From CALUTH01 sp964452495 (GTDB taxonomy: Bacteria; Cyanobacteriota; Vampirovibrionia; Gastranaerophilales; Gastranaerophilaceae): DNA of 20,088 nucleotides. Both the position numbers and the translations under genes were made by a program. Positions 8,920 through 16,148 of this stretch are shown here, one piece after another (position 1 is the stretch's first letter; each line of letters begins with the position of its first letter). The DNA lies in the NCBI GenBank assembly GCA_964452495.1, contig CAYVMC010000031.1, positions 1 through 20,088 of the forward strand, written 5' to 3'. Under the pieces are notes generated by a model, which saw nothing but the letters and a program-made list of their open reading frames with translations, did no database searches and was not told where the DNA came from.

Positions 8920-8948
8920 ATTTTATCAAACTATTGTATCCAGAGCAA
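8920..8948 (-). promoter_or_regulatory. Promoter of the histidine kinase, probably leaderless
   Basis: Reading the minus strand, TTGCTC (8943-8948) is followed by a 17-base spacer and TAAAAT (8920-8925), with TGA just before the hexamer (extended -10). Six bases separate the -10 from the ATG at 8913, so the expected start site falls on or next to the A of AUG. The region overlaps the divergent promoter of the dehydrogenase gene. Confidence 0.5.
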
Positions 8949-8961
8949 TAATATATTTATA

Positions 8962-8970
8962 TGTTATACT
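8962..8970 (+). promoter_or_regulatory. Extended -10 promoter of the dehydrogenase gene
   Basis: TGTTATACT at 8962-8970 is an extended -10 (TG-N-TATACT). The -35 region is poor, as is common with extended -10 promoters. Initiation near 8977 would leave a roughly 16-base leader containing GGAGGG (8981-8986) in front of the ATG at 8993. Confidence 0.45.
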
Positions 8971-8992
8971 CAATAGCAAAGGAGGGTGTAAA

Positions 8993-9958
8993 ATGAGAGC
9001 AATAGTTTTTGATGAGGGTTTGCAGTATGTAGAGAGTTATAAAAAACCTGAGCCTTTGAAGGGTGAAGCTTTGATAAGGGTTACTCTTGCAGGAATTTGT
9101 AACACTGATTATGAAATAACAAAAGGGTATATGGGATATCAGGGAATACTCGGGCATGAATTTGTCGGTGTCGTTGAGGAAGTCAATGATACAGATAAGT
9201 CACTCGTTGGTAAACGTGTGGTTGCGGAAATAAGCTGGGGCTGTGACAAGCCGGATTGTGAATGGTGTGCTGTTAAGAACTACCGTCACTGTCCTGAACG
9301 TCATACTCTCGGTATCTGGCGTAAAGACGGTTGTTTTGCTGATTATGTAACAATTCCTACAAATGTATTGTTTGTTGTTCCCGACAATGTAACTGATGAA
9401 CAGGCTGTATTTACCGAACCGTTGGCTGCTGCCTGTGAAATATCCGAACAGCTTCATATTGAGCCGTGCCAGCAGGTATTGGTGCAGGGCGATGGCAAAC
9501 TGGGGCTTATTACTGCTATGACACTAAACTCTCAAAATTATGATGTTACCCTTGTAGGTAAACATCAGGAAAAACTAAATCTGGTAAAAGGACTTGGGAT
9601 AAAAACTATTCTTCTGAATGAATTGGGTGATAAAAAATATGATGTTGTTGTTGAAGCGACGGGTTCTGTGTCGGGTTTTGAGTCTGCAATGGTTCATACT
9701 AAACCCCGTGGGGTTCTTGTGTTGAAAAGTACTGTTGCGACAGGAAAAGAACTAAATCTGGCTCCTATAGTTATTGATGAAATAACTGTTCTCGGGTCTA
9801 GATGCGGTCAGTTTAAACCGGCTCTTCGTATACTGGAGCGAAAAGCCCTTGATTTTTCAAAGCTTATTACGGCTGTTTATCCAGTAGAAAAATCTATTGA
9901 AGCATTTGAGAGAAATAAGGATAAAGACTCGGTAAAAGTTCTTATAAGTTTTAAGTAA
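8993..9958 (+). CDS. Zinc-dependent medium-chain alcohol dehydrogenase family protein
   Basis: This is a 321-residue member of the medium-chain dehydrogenase/reductase superfamily, expected to oxidise an alcohol or polyol with NAD(P). The start at 8993 is chosen because GGAGGG lies 6 bases upstream and MRAIVFDEG is a typical family N-terminus. The open frame continues to 8792, but that part overlaps the divergent kinase. Catalytic zinc ligands are Cys36 (AGICNTD) and His55-Glu56 (GHEF), with a possible third ligand Glu142 (TEPLAAACE). Structural zinc cysteines are at 84, 89, 92 and 100. The Rossmann motif is GDGKLG (166-171). It is slightly short (family usually 330-350). It resembles the MDR-like subgroup that keeps both zinc sites but has no assigned substrate; threonine or sorbitol dehydrogenase activity cannot be claimed. 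It is monocistronic by layout. Confidence 0.9.
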   Translation: MRAIVFDEGLQYVESYKKPEPLKGEALIRVTLAGICNTDYEITKGYMGYQGILGHEFVGVVEEVNDTDKSLVGKRVVAEISWGCDKPDCEWCAVKNYRHCPERHTLGIWRKDGCFADYVTIPTNVLFVVPDNVTDEQAVFTEPLAAACEISEQLHIEPCQQVLVQGDGKLGLITAMTLNSQNYDVTLVGKHQEKLNLVKGLGIKTILLNELGDKKYDVVVEATGSVSGFESAMVHTKPRGVLVLKSTVATGKELNLAPIVIDEITVLGSRCGQFKPALRILERKALDFSKLITAVYPVEKSIEAFERNKDKDSVKVLISFK

Positions 9959-9973
9959 AAAAAATGGTTAAAT

Positions 9974-10019
9974 TATATCAGAGCGTGGCGGAGTTTTAAC
10001 TCCGCCACGCTCTGATATA
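9974..10019. repeat. Perfect 22-bp-arm palindrome, GC-rich, 2-base centre
   Basis: The left arm (9974-9995) and right arm (9998-10019) are perfect reverse complements over 22 bases, separated only by TT. The core arms GAGCGTGGCGGAGTT / AACTCCGCCACGCTC are much more G+C-rich than the surrounding DNA. No T-run follows it on the plus strand, so it is not a classical terminator for the upstream dehydrogenase gene. On the minus strand a T-run occurs about 10 bases after the stem. It could act as an RNA 3'-end hairpin, a protein-binding palindrome, or a dispersed palindromic repeat copy. Confidence 0.85.
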
Positions 10020-10026
10020 CTAATGG

Positions 10027-10035
10027 TGTTATAAA
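10027..10035 (+). promoter_or_regulatory. Extended -10 promoter of the 106-residue gene
   Basis: TGTTATAAA at 10027-10035 fits TG-N-TATAAA. The matching -35 position falls inside the right arm of the palindrome and is not recognisable. Initiation near 10042 would give a leader of about 31 bases with GGAGG at 10064-10068. Confidence 0.35.
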
Positions 10036-10072
10036 ATCATTGAAATGTGGTACTTAGAATATTGGAGGTGCA

Positions 10073-10393
10073 ATGTTTTTATCCTTGTCAGGAATTAGTT
10101 TTTACAACCATAATGAAGAAATAGAAGCAAAATATATTGCCCGATGTTTGATGTCTTACGGTGTTCCGGCATCAGGCGATTTAACAACCGATAAACGGCT
10201 TCTTAAACGGATTGAATCGGGAGAAATGCTCCTGCCGGTTGTGTCATCACAGGGAACAGAAACAAAACAATATACTGGTGCGACTGAATACAGTCATAAT
10301 CAATATGATGAGCAGTTAACAAGGCTTGAAAGCGAGCGTTCCGGCGCAGAACAACTTGGAGTTTTAATGAAACTCCAGCAAGGCTTAATTTAA
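10073..10393 (+). CDS. Hypothetical 106-residue protein
   Basis: No family is recognised. The protein has no signal peptide or membrane segment. Residues 13-50 look helical and charged (EEIEAKYIARCLMSYGV, then DLTTDKRLLKRIESGE). A low-complexity Thr/Gln/Tyr-rich middle (about 58-78) follows, and a final amphipathic helix runs from about 78 to 104 (DEQLTRLESERSGAEQLG). GGAGG at 10064-10068 supports the start, although its 4-base spacing to the ATG is tight; the next Met is at residue 27. It sits alone between the palindrome and the convergent thrB, whose stop is only 12 bases away. Clear ribosome binding and promoter elements make a real gene likely, but nothing indicates its role. Confidence 0.7.
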   Translation: MFLSLSGISFYNHNEEIEAKYIARCLMSYGVPASGDLTTDKRLLKRIESGEMLLPVVSSQGTETKQYTGATEYSHNQYDEQLTRLESERSGAEQLGVLMKLQQGLI

Positions 10394-10405
10394 AGTAATT
10401 CGTGG

Positions 10406-11344
10406 TTAATCTAATATAACAGCACCCTGCTCTTCTACTTTTAAAGTTCTGACATCGGCAGAAATTCCAAATCCGTTCCAAATTTCTTTTGTTATTGACT
10501 TGATTTTTTCGGTACTGTAATTTTTTGATATGACAAGCAGAGTTGGTCCTGCACCGCTTAATACACAACCTAAGACACCTTGTTCATTTTTAAATTTTTC
10601 CATAATTTCTGCCATTCCGGGAATTAATTTAACCCTGTATGGCTGGTGTATTTTATCATTTAACGCTCTTGACATTAATTCTTCATCTGCTGTTTCTATT
10701 GCATAAATAAGCATAGCCGAATGTTTTAAGTTATAAACTGCATCGGGAAGCGGAATATCTTTAGGTATAACAGAGCGAGAAATAGAGGTAGATAATTCAA
10801 AATCAGGAATACAAACCGTTAAATCCCAATCTTCTGGCCATTGAAGTTTTCTGTATATTATGCTGCCATCATCTTCAAGGGATGAAAAAACAACGCCGCC
10901 GAGTATGGCAGGGGTTACATTATCAGGATGTCCTTCTACTTCAGTTGCAATAGATATAAGCGCAGTTTCATCTGCAGGAAAACCGTGAAGCTTATTTGCT
11001 GCAAGAAGTGCCCCTACAATAACTGATGCAGAACTTCCTAACCCTCTGGTAATCGGGATTCCTGATTGAATATTGATTTTTAATTCAGAAGGTACCTGAC
11101 CTATAGAGTTGTAAAGCAGTTCAATCGCTTTATATGCGAGATTATTTTCATCTCTAGGGATATCTTCAAAAAACATATTACTGGTATCGTTAGTATCTGC
11201 TATAATGTTTATTTCAATGCCCGAACCGGGTAAAACAGTTTCTTCTATTGTAATAGTATTATATATAGGAAGTGCAAGTCCGAAGCAGTCAAATCCTGGA
11301 CCAAGATTAGCCGATGTGGCTGGAACTCTTACGCTAACTTTCAT
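10406..11344 (-). CDS. thrB: Homoserine kinase
   Basis: ThrB is a 312-residue GHMP-superfamily kinase that phosphorylates L-homoserine with ATP to O-phosphohomoserine, on the pathway to threonine. The N-terminus VRVPATSANLGPGFDCFGLAL (6-25 region) is characteristic of homoserine kinase. The GHMP phosphate-binding loop is GLGSSAS (101-107), followed by EGHPDNVTPAILGG (137-150). The C-terminal motif LSGAGPTLLV is present. The length is normal (about 300-320). A Shine-Dalgarno-like GAGGATGAT lies just before the ATG. It is the second gene of a minus-strand pair, starting 23 bases after the HD-domain exonuclease gene. Threonine synthase and homoserine dehydrogenase are not in the window. Confidence 0.96.
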   Translation of the reverse strand: MKVSVRVPATSANLGPGFDCFGLALPIYNTITIEETVLPGSGIEINIIADTNDTSNMFFEDIPRDENNLAYKAIELLYNSIGQVPSELKINIQSGIPITRGLGSSASVIVGALLAANKLHGFPADETALISIATEVEGHPDNVTPAILGGVVFSSLEDDGSIIYRKLQWPEDWDLTVCIPDFELSTSISRSVIPKDIPLPDAVYNLKHSAMLIYAIETADEELMSRALNDKIHQPYRVKLIPGMAEIMEKFKNEQGVLGCVLSGAGPTLLVISKNYSTEKIKSITKEIWNGFGISADVRTLKVEEQGAVILD

Positions 11345-11367
11345 AAATCATCCTCATACTGAATAAA

Positions 11368-12195
11368 TTATAACATGGAAATATTTATCTTCCCGAATTT
11401 GGCGGATAAATCGTCTAGATGATGCACTAGATACAGTTCCGGCTCCAGGTCTTTTTCACCCAGATCAATTATTGCCCCCCATTCTGCTCTTCCATGATGA
11501 GCGGCAATCATTTTGGCAACATTCTTAAATCCTGCATTCATACATACAGAAAATCCATATTGTGAGTGTGTAATCCAGTCTTTTCTAAAATTCTCATCAT
11601 AGTCTATTAAACCGGTTTCAGTATCAATTGTGTATTCAAAAATTTTGCCGATATCATGTAAAAGACACGCAGCAATAACTTCATCTCTGTTTAGTTTAGC
11701 GGCAAACAATGGAAGATTTACATCTGCAAAATTAAGACATTCCAGCGTATGAACCATTAATCCGCCAATATAATTATGATGCATTAGCTTTGCTGCCGGT
11801 GCGACTTTGATTTTTGCTTCATTTTCTTTGTATATATTAATAGTGAAATTTTTTAACTCCGGATTTTGGATTTCATCAATATATCTGATTATTTGATTGA
11901 AAACTTCTTCACGTTCTTTTTCATCCAGTCCGGTGCGGGCTTCTTTGATTAATTCGAGTGCTGAAACAAGACAGTTATTATATTTTTCGTTAAAAGAACC
12001 TGAAACAATTCTAAGCAGATTACCGGAACGAAATAGTTTGGGGTCAATCCGGTTTAACGTTTCTTCCCATAGAATACAGTTAAGCAGGGATGAATCTTCT
12101 GGATTTTTTAATTGCAGTTTCCCCATTTTTGTTCCTGCTTTAGTATCTCCGACTGAAAAAATAACTACTTCATATATTGTTTCTGTACTAAACAT
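11368..12195 (-). CDS. yhaM: YhaM-like 3'-5' exonuclease (OB fold + HD domain)
   Basis: This is a 275-residue protein with an N-terminal OB-fold nucleic-acid-binding region (about 5-82: VIFSVGDTKAGTKMGKLQL, then NCILWEE and LLRIVSG). A C-terminal HD metal-dependent phosphohydrolase domain follows (about 130-270). The signature KLMHHNYIGGLMVHTLECL (137-154 region) is typical of the YhaM/CBF1 family of 3'-5' exonucleases acting on single-stranded RNA or DNA. LLHDIGK (178-184) gives the HD pair, and AAHHGR (231-236) plus LVHHLDDLSAKFG supply further metal-site histidines and aspartates. It is somewhat shorter than Bacillus YhaM (about 314). AGGAG lies shortly before the ATG. It leads a probable two-gene unit with thrB. 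Nuclease activity is family knowledge, not shown here. Confidence 0.85.
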   Translation of the reverse strand: MFSTETIYEVVIFSVGDTKAGTKMGKLQLKNPEDSSLLNCILWEETLNRIDPKLFRSGNLLRIVSGSFNEKYNNCLVSALELIKEARTGLDEKEREEVFNQIIRYIDEIQNPELKNFTINIYKENEAKIKVAPAAKLMHHNYIGGLMVHTLECLNFADVNLPLFAAKLNRDEVIAACLLHDIGKIFEYTIDTETGLIDYDENFRKDWITHSQYGFSVCMNAGFKNVAKMIAAHHGRAEWGAIIDLGEKDLEPELYLVHHLDDLSAKFGKINISML

Positions 12196-12378
12196 AATTA
12201 CTCCTATGCTGACATTATGGGGTTAGTTTAATACAAACACACAGAAAACAAAAGAGTCTTGATTTTTACTTCCAGAAAAATTAAAACAAAACAGGGTTTC
12301 TATTACTCAACAACGCTTTTTTTGAGAGGAGTATCTAAAACAAAAAATTTGAATATACCCCACCTTAAAGCTAAAAAA

Positions 12379-12636
12379 TTAAGCCAAATAATTAAATGTT
12401 TCTTTTTGTGATTCGTCTGTTATAACATTTTTTTCACAAAACTCTCTCCAGAGTGCAATTTTATGAAACATTTCGTTAACAGCATTCTGTGAATTGTTAT
12501 CTTTGTTTGCCCCAAAATAATTGTAATGGTCATAATAATTATTTTTTACAGAGCTTTTATTTCCTTTGCCAGTATCAACTCCTGAATATGAATTGTTTTG
12601 AGCAGGTGATAAACTGGAAACTACAGACACTAACAT
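12379..12636 (-). CDS. Hypothetical 85-residue protein
   Basis: No family is recognised. The N-terminal half is low-complexity and rich in Asn, Ser, Tyr and Gly (SSVKNNYYDHYNYFGANKDN), which suggests disorder. The C-terminal half (about 52-85) is predicted helical, with NEMFHKIALWREFCEKNV. There is no convincing signal peptide, although the first 11 residues (MLVSVVSSLSP) are mildly hydrophobic. AGAAGGAG at 12647-12654 and an excellent promoter upstream (12661-12689) strongly support expression. It is transcribed away from the long helical-repeat gene, with 221 bases between them. The 12196-12378 region downstream is A-rich and holds no clear terminator or gene. Confidence 0.75.
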   Translation of the reverse strand: MLVSVVSSLSPAQNNSYSGVDTGKGNKSSVKNNYYDHYNYFGANKDNNSQNAVNEMFHKIALWREFCEKNVITDESQKETFNYLA

Positions 12637-12660
12637 GCAAAATTCACTCCTTCTGTAAAG

Positions 12661-12689
12661 ATTTTATCACAGGTAATAAAAAAAAACAA
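12661..12689 (-). promoter_or_regulatory. Promoter of the 85-residue gene
   Basis: On the minus strand TTGTTT (12684-12689) is followed by exactly 17 bases and TAAAAT (12661-12666), with TGA immediately before (extended -10). The expected start is near 12654, leaving a very short leader that is almost entirely Shine-Dalgarno sequence (AGAAGGAG, 12647-12654). Confidence 0.6.
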
Positions 12690-12857
12690 TAATCCTGAAG
12701 CAGAATTTTTTTTACTACTATAATTTAATTTCAGGGGGTAAATGTAACGTTTTGTAAATATTACTCCAAAAATATTAAAGATTTTTATAAAAAAGCCGTA
12801 ATAGATAAAGTAATGTAGTACAGGTACGTGTTAATCCAAAAGAAAGGAGAATTCAAA

Positions 12858-15800
12858 ATGACGGATGTATCACAAATTTTAGCTTCCTTCCGCGCCAAAA
12901 ATCCTGTAGAAACACTTGGTAAAACGGATAAAGAAGTGGCGGATATGATGCTTAAACAAGGCGGGTTATCATACTCAGAATTAGAGGTTCTAACGAAGGC
13001 TTTTGCCGGAGAACCTGCACCTGTAGGGGATTTGGCAGATTTTTCAAAAGCGAAAACAGAGACACCCGATGATCCGCTTGCTAAGTATAATAAAGGTGCG
13101 GTTCCTTCGCCCAAAGAAGAGTCCAAAAAAGGATGGATAGCGGCAGGACTTGCTGCTTTGGGAGCAGGTGTGGCATTATTTACCAGAGGCAAAGGGACGA
13201 GAGCGGTAGCATCAATAGAAAGGGCTATCGCTGGTAATGCTGGTAAGATTGTTAAAACTACTGTTGGTGTTGCTGGTGGTGTTGCTGCAGCTTCATCTCT
13301 GACAAGCTGTGAGAAGTATGAGGTTGATATCCACAATATTGATGCCTCAACTGATTTGAATCTAAATGTAGTATACGATGATAGTGCGACTAGAGAACTT
13401 ATAGAGGAGCTGAAATCTCAACATCAGGAAGATCAAGATAAATATGATCAAATGCTTGCAGCTTATGATGAAATAAACGAAAAGTTGGATTCTCTAAGTA
13501 ATCAAATGACAACAATGTTGGGACTTGTACAATCTATTCTGGATTCAGTTGTTGCAGGCAATTCGGACTTAGCAGAATTACTTGCTCAAATTCTTGACAA
13601 AATCAAAGATGGTCAAGATGCGAATATGGATATGCTTTATAATATACTTACTGCTATAAACAAAATGAACGACGAGCAAAGTGATTTTAATGAGACAGCC
13701 TTGAGTATATTAAATGAAATAGTTGCCAAAATGGATGATATGGGGTCAACAAATAAAGCATTCTATGAAAACATCATATCTACTATTCAAGAAATAGCGG
13801 TTAGCGGTTCAGATACAGCTAATAAGTTAACAGAAATTCTGCAAGGTATCTGGGATTCTGTTAAAGATAGCAATGATCTTTCAGAAAAACAAACAACAAT
13901 GCTCAATAATATACTAACTGCAATTGGAAATCNNNNNNNNNNNNNNNNNNNNNNNNNNNNNNNNNNNNNNNNNNNNNNNNNNNNNNNNNNNNNNNNNNNN
14001 NNNNNNNNNNNNNNNNNNNNNNNNNNNNNNNNAAAAACTATCAGCTGTACTGCTGGAAATACTAGATGCAGTCAACAGCGGCAATGAACTTTCAGAAAAA
14101 CAAACAACAGTACTCAATAATATACTAACTGCAATTGGAAATCTTAGAACAGCAAATGCAGAAACAGCCGAAAAACTGTCAGCTGTACTACAGGAAATAC
14201 TTACTGCGGTTAATAGCGGTAATGAGCTTTCAGAAAAACAAACAACAATGCTCAATAATATACTAACTGCAATTGGAAATCTTAAAACCGCAAATGCAGA
14301 AACAGCTGAAAAACTATCAGCTGTACTGCTGGAAATACTAGATGCAGTCAACAGCGGCAATGAGCTTACATCAAATCAAACGACAGTAATCAATAAGATA
14401 CTTGATGTGGTTTCATCAATGTCTAATGCTTCATCAGCTACGGCTGAAAAAATCACAGATCTTCTGAACGAAATAATTGCTTCAGTAAAAGAAGGAACAG
14501 AAGTTAATACTAAAGGTTTCAACGCTGTTATGGATATTCTTTCATCTATTAAAGCAAGCAATAACGAAAACGCAACGGCTATTATTGATGCAATCACAGC
14601 TATGTGGGAAGATCTTGCTGCAGGCAATGAAAAATTAATAAATGCAATTGTTGAGTTGAGTAATTCAAGTTCGGCTAATAATAAAGAGCTGATGGAATTT
14701 ATTCAGGGGCTTTATGATGATTCACAAATTAGTTCGGATGAACGTGCTGATAAAATTATTGCAGCTATTAAGAAGGTTGGTGACATGGTTACAAACCTTG
14801 AAAATACAGTCAAGACTACAGGAGATGCTATTTCAACTGCAATTAAGGATATGGGTACTCAGATAAATGCACTTCTAGAAGCCTATGTAGAAGGCAATGC
14901 AAGTATGCAGGATATAGTTAAACAATTGGAAACAATCCTGAATTCTGTTAATGAAGGTAATGGTATTGGTACAATTACTAATGAGTTATTAACGGAACTT
15001 CTTGAGAAAGCTAATAACATTATTGGTGGCAGTGGTGACTTTACTGATTATACAGATCTTCTTAATCAAATCCTTAAGGCGATTAACAGTGTTGCCGATG
15101 GTATTGGTGATTTGAAGCTTAGTATAGGTGAAAACAACGACAGTATTATTGCTGCACTTGAAAAAATTATTGAAAATCAAAACGTTCAAACAAATATTCT
15201 TACGAATTATGCATCACAAAGTACTGCATATATGGAACAATTGATTGAACAGGGTAATAGTATTATTACAGAGTTGCAGTCAATTGGTGCAAATATGAAT
15301 ACCAGTATCAGTAATGTAATAGATACTATCAAAGAAAGTAATGCTGAACTCGCCGCACAACTTGCAGCCCTTGCAGATTCTTTAGGGTTAAAGATGGACG
15401 ATAATACTTCAGCTATTATAACTGCTATTAAAGGACTTGGTGATAATTTAACCGCTATTGAAGATGCTATTAAAAATCTGATTAATATATCGGGTAGTAA
15501 CGTTGACCTTACAACAACAAATAACCTGATACAAACTGTTATTAATCTGTTAGCGGCTCAAGAAAATCCAACATTTGATTTAAGCACAATAACATCAATG
15601 ATTGCTACAACCAATGAATTGTTACAACAATTGTTAGACCAAGATACATCTAATGATTCAACTGCAATAGTAGATGCATTAAATGAAATGATGGAAATCT
15701 TGAAGAATTTGAATACTGGCGGAAGTAATGTGGATTTAACAACGACAAACAATTTGATACAAACATGTATCAATCAGTTGTCAGCGTTGGTACAAGCAGC

Positions 15801-15966
15801 ATCCACAAATACGGATATAATGGCAAGTATAACAAACCTTGGTACACAGTTAACGGAGGTTATCGCCAACTTGCAATCAGGTAATGTTACAACTGATGAA
15901 ATCAATGAAAAACTTGATGCTATTATGGCACAGTTGGAAACACTTACCAATTCAATCAATCAATAA
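12858..15966 (+). CDS. Long helical-repeat (coiled-coil-like) protein, possible membrane-anchored surface fibre; interrupted by assembly gap
   Basis: This is one gene split in appearance by 100 N. Start at 12858: AAAGGAG (12843-12849) lies 8 bases upstream. Residues 1-90 are a soluble head. A hydrophobic Gly/Ala segment (GWIAAGLAALGAGVALF, 92-108) is followed by a second (about 131-149) ending in a lipobox-like LTSC with Cys151. Everything after about 180 is Ala/Asn/Leu/Ile-rich helical repeat of about 23 residues, with polar Gly/Ser/Asn breaks (NSGNE, AGN, EGN). It is most regular around the gap, where 46-residue (138-bp) units are nearly identical. The two sides are in different frames only because the gap is drawn as 100 bases. 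If the gap completes one unit (27 bases) the protein is 1011 residues, plus 46 per extra unit. A terminator follows at once. Possible roles are a cell-surface or periplasm-spanning fibre, an adhesin or a tape-measure-like ruler; no neighbour supports a phage. Family not recognised. Confidence 0.85.
13878..14364 (+). repeat. 138-bp in-frame tandem repeats inside the helical-repeat gene
   Basis: Complete units lie at 14089-14226 (A) and 14227-14364 (B). By hand they differ at about 15 of 138 bases. A third unit is cut by the N gap: its visible left 55 bases (13878-13932) are identical to the start of B, and its visible right 56 bases (14033-14088) match the end of B except the last base. Each unit encodes 46 residues, itself two halves of about 23 (LSEKQTTVLNNILTAIGNL and AETAEKLSAVLQEILTAV). 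Repeats outside this core are much more diverged. Confidence 0.9.
13933..14032. other. Assembly gap (100 N)
   Basis: Exactly 100 N, a conventional placeholder for unknown length. It interrupts a 138-bp repeat unit at unit position 55 and resumes at position 83. The reading frames on the two sides require the true length to be a multiple of 3, and the repeat phase predicts 27 + 138n bases. Both constraints agree. Confidence 0.95.
15493..15786 (+). repeat. Second, older duplication in the helical-repeat gene (22-residue motif)
   Basis: Two copies of a 22-codon segment lie at 15493-15558 and 15721-15786, 228 bases apart. The first 15 residues (GSNVDLTTTNNLIQT) are identical, yet the DNA differs at 11 synonymous positions. 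Overall 19 of 22 residues match. The amino acid sequence has been kept while the DNA drifted, unlike the nearly identical 138-bp units. Confidence 0.8.
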
Positions 15967-15982
15967 AGATTGTGTAAAAAAT

Positions 15983-16019
15983 AAAAAGGCATGGTTTATT
16001 TATAAACCGTGCCTTTTTT
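15983..16019 (+). terminator. Intrinsic terminator of the helical-repeat gene
   Basis: The left arm at 15983-15998 and right arm at 16003-16018 pair over 16 positions with one G-U wobble and a 4-base loop TTTA. The G+C-rich stem is flanked by an A-run on the left and a T-run (about 6 T) on the right, starting 16 bases after the stop codon. It separates this gene from the isocitrate dehydrogenase operon. Confidence 0.85.
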
Positions 16020-16102
16020 GTTGTAAGAACTATCATGGTTTAGTTTTGGTTAGGAATTTTTTTATAACCAGTTGCAGAGATTAAAATATTGTTCAATTAT
16101 AC

Positions 16103-16130
16103 TTTACCCGATTTGTCACTGTGATATAAT
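16103..16130 (+). promoter_or_regulatory. Promoter of the IDH-unknown-ade operon
   Basis: A perfect TATAAT at 16125-16130 is preceded by TGA (extended -10). TTTACC at 16103-16108, 16 bases upstream, is a moderate -35. Initiation near 16137 leaves a short leader containing AGAGGA before the ATG at 16149. Confidence 0.6.
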
Positions 16131-16148
16131 ACTTTAAAAGAGGAATTT

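Noticed and set aside
8792..8992. N-terminal extension of the dehydrogenase gene to 8792
   Set aside because: It would overlap the start of the divergent kinase gene. The family N-terminus MRAIVFDEG with GGAGGG upstream begins at 8993.
9974..10019. Palindrome considered as an intrinsic terminator of the dehydrogenase gene
   Set aside because: No T-run follows on the plus strand and the loop is only 2 bases. It was kept as a palindrome of unknown role.
12196..12378. Possible terminator or small RNA between the 85-residue gene and the yhaM-like gene
   Set aside because: Only weak AT-only hairpins (for example 5-base CTTAA/TTAAG) are visible and no stable stem with a T-run was found.
12828..12857. 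Upstream in-frame ATG extending the helical-repeat gene by 10 residues
   Set aside because: The extension would contain the Shine-Dalgarno AAAGGAG itself (read as codons), and no ribosome site precedes 12828; 12858 has ideal spacing.
12785..13336. Minus-strand 183-residue open frame, Ala/Pro/Ser-rich
   Set aside because: It is antisense to the well-supported start region of the repeat gene. Its composition is that of a reverse-complement shadow and no start signals are present.
13924..14087. Two overlapping genes or a frameshift around the N gap
   Set aside because: The overlap consists mainly of N. Repeat phase shows both sides belong to one reading frame once the gap is given a length of 27 + 138n.
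13914..14360. Minus-strand open frame through the repeats, rich in Ser/Ala/Val
   Set aside because: It is an antisense shadow of the repeat gene. Its length comes from the repeated sense codons, it spans the N gap, and it has no ribosome site.
13878..14364. Tandem repeats considered as a CRISPR array
   Set aside because: Units are contiguous, in-frame coding 138-bp repeats without unique spacers, and no cas genes are present.
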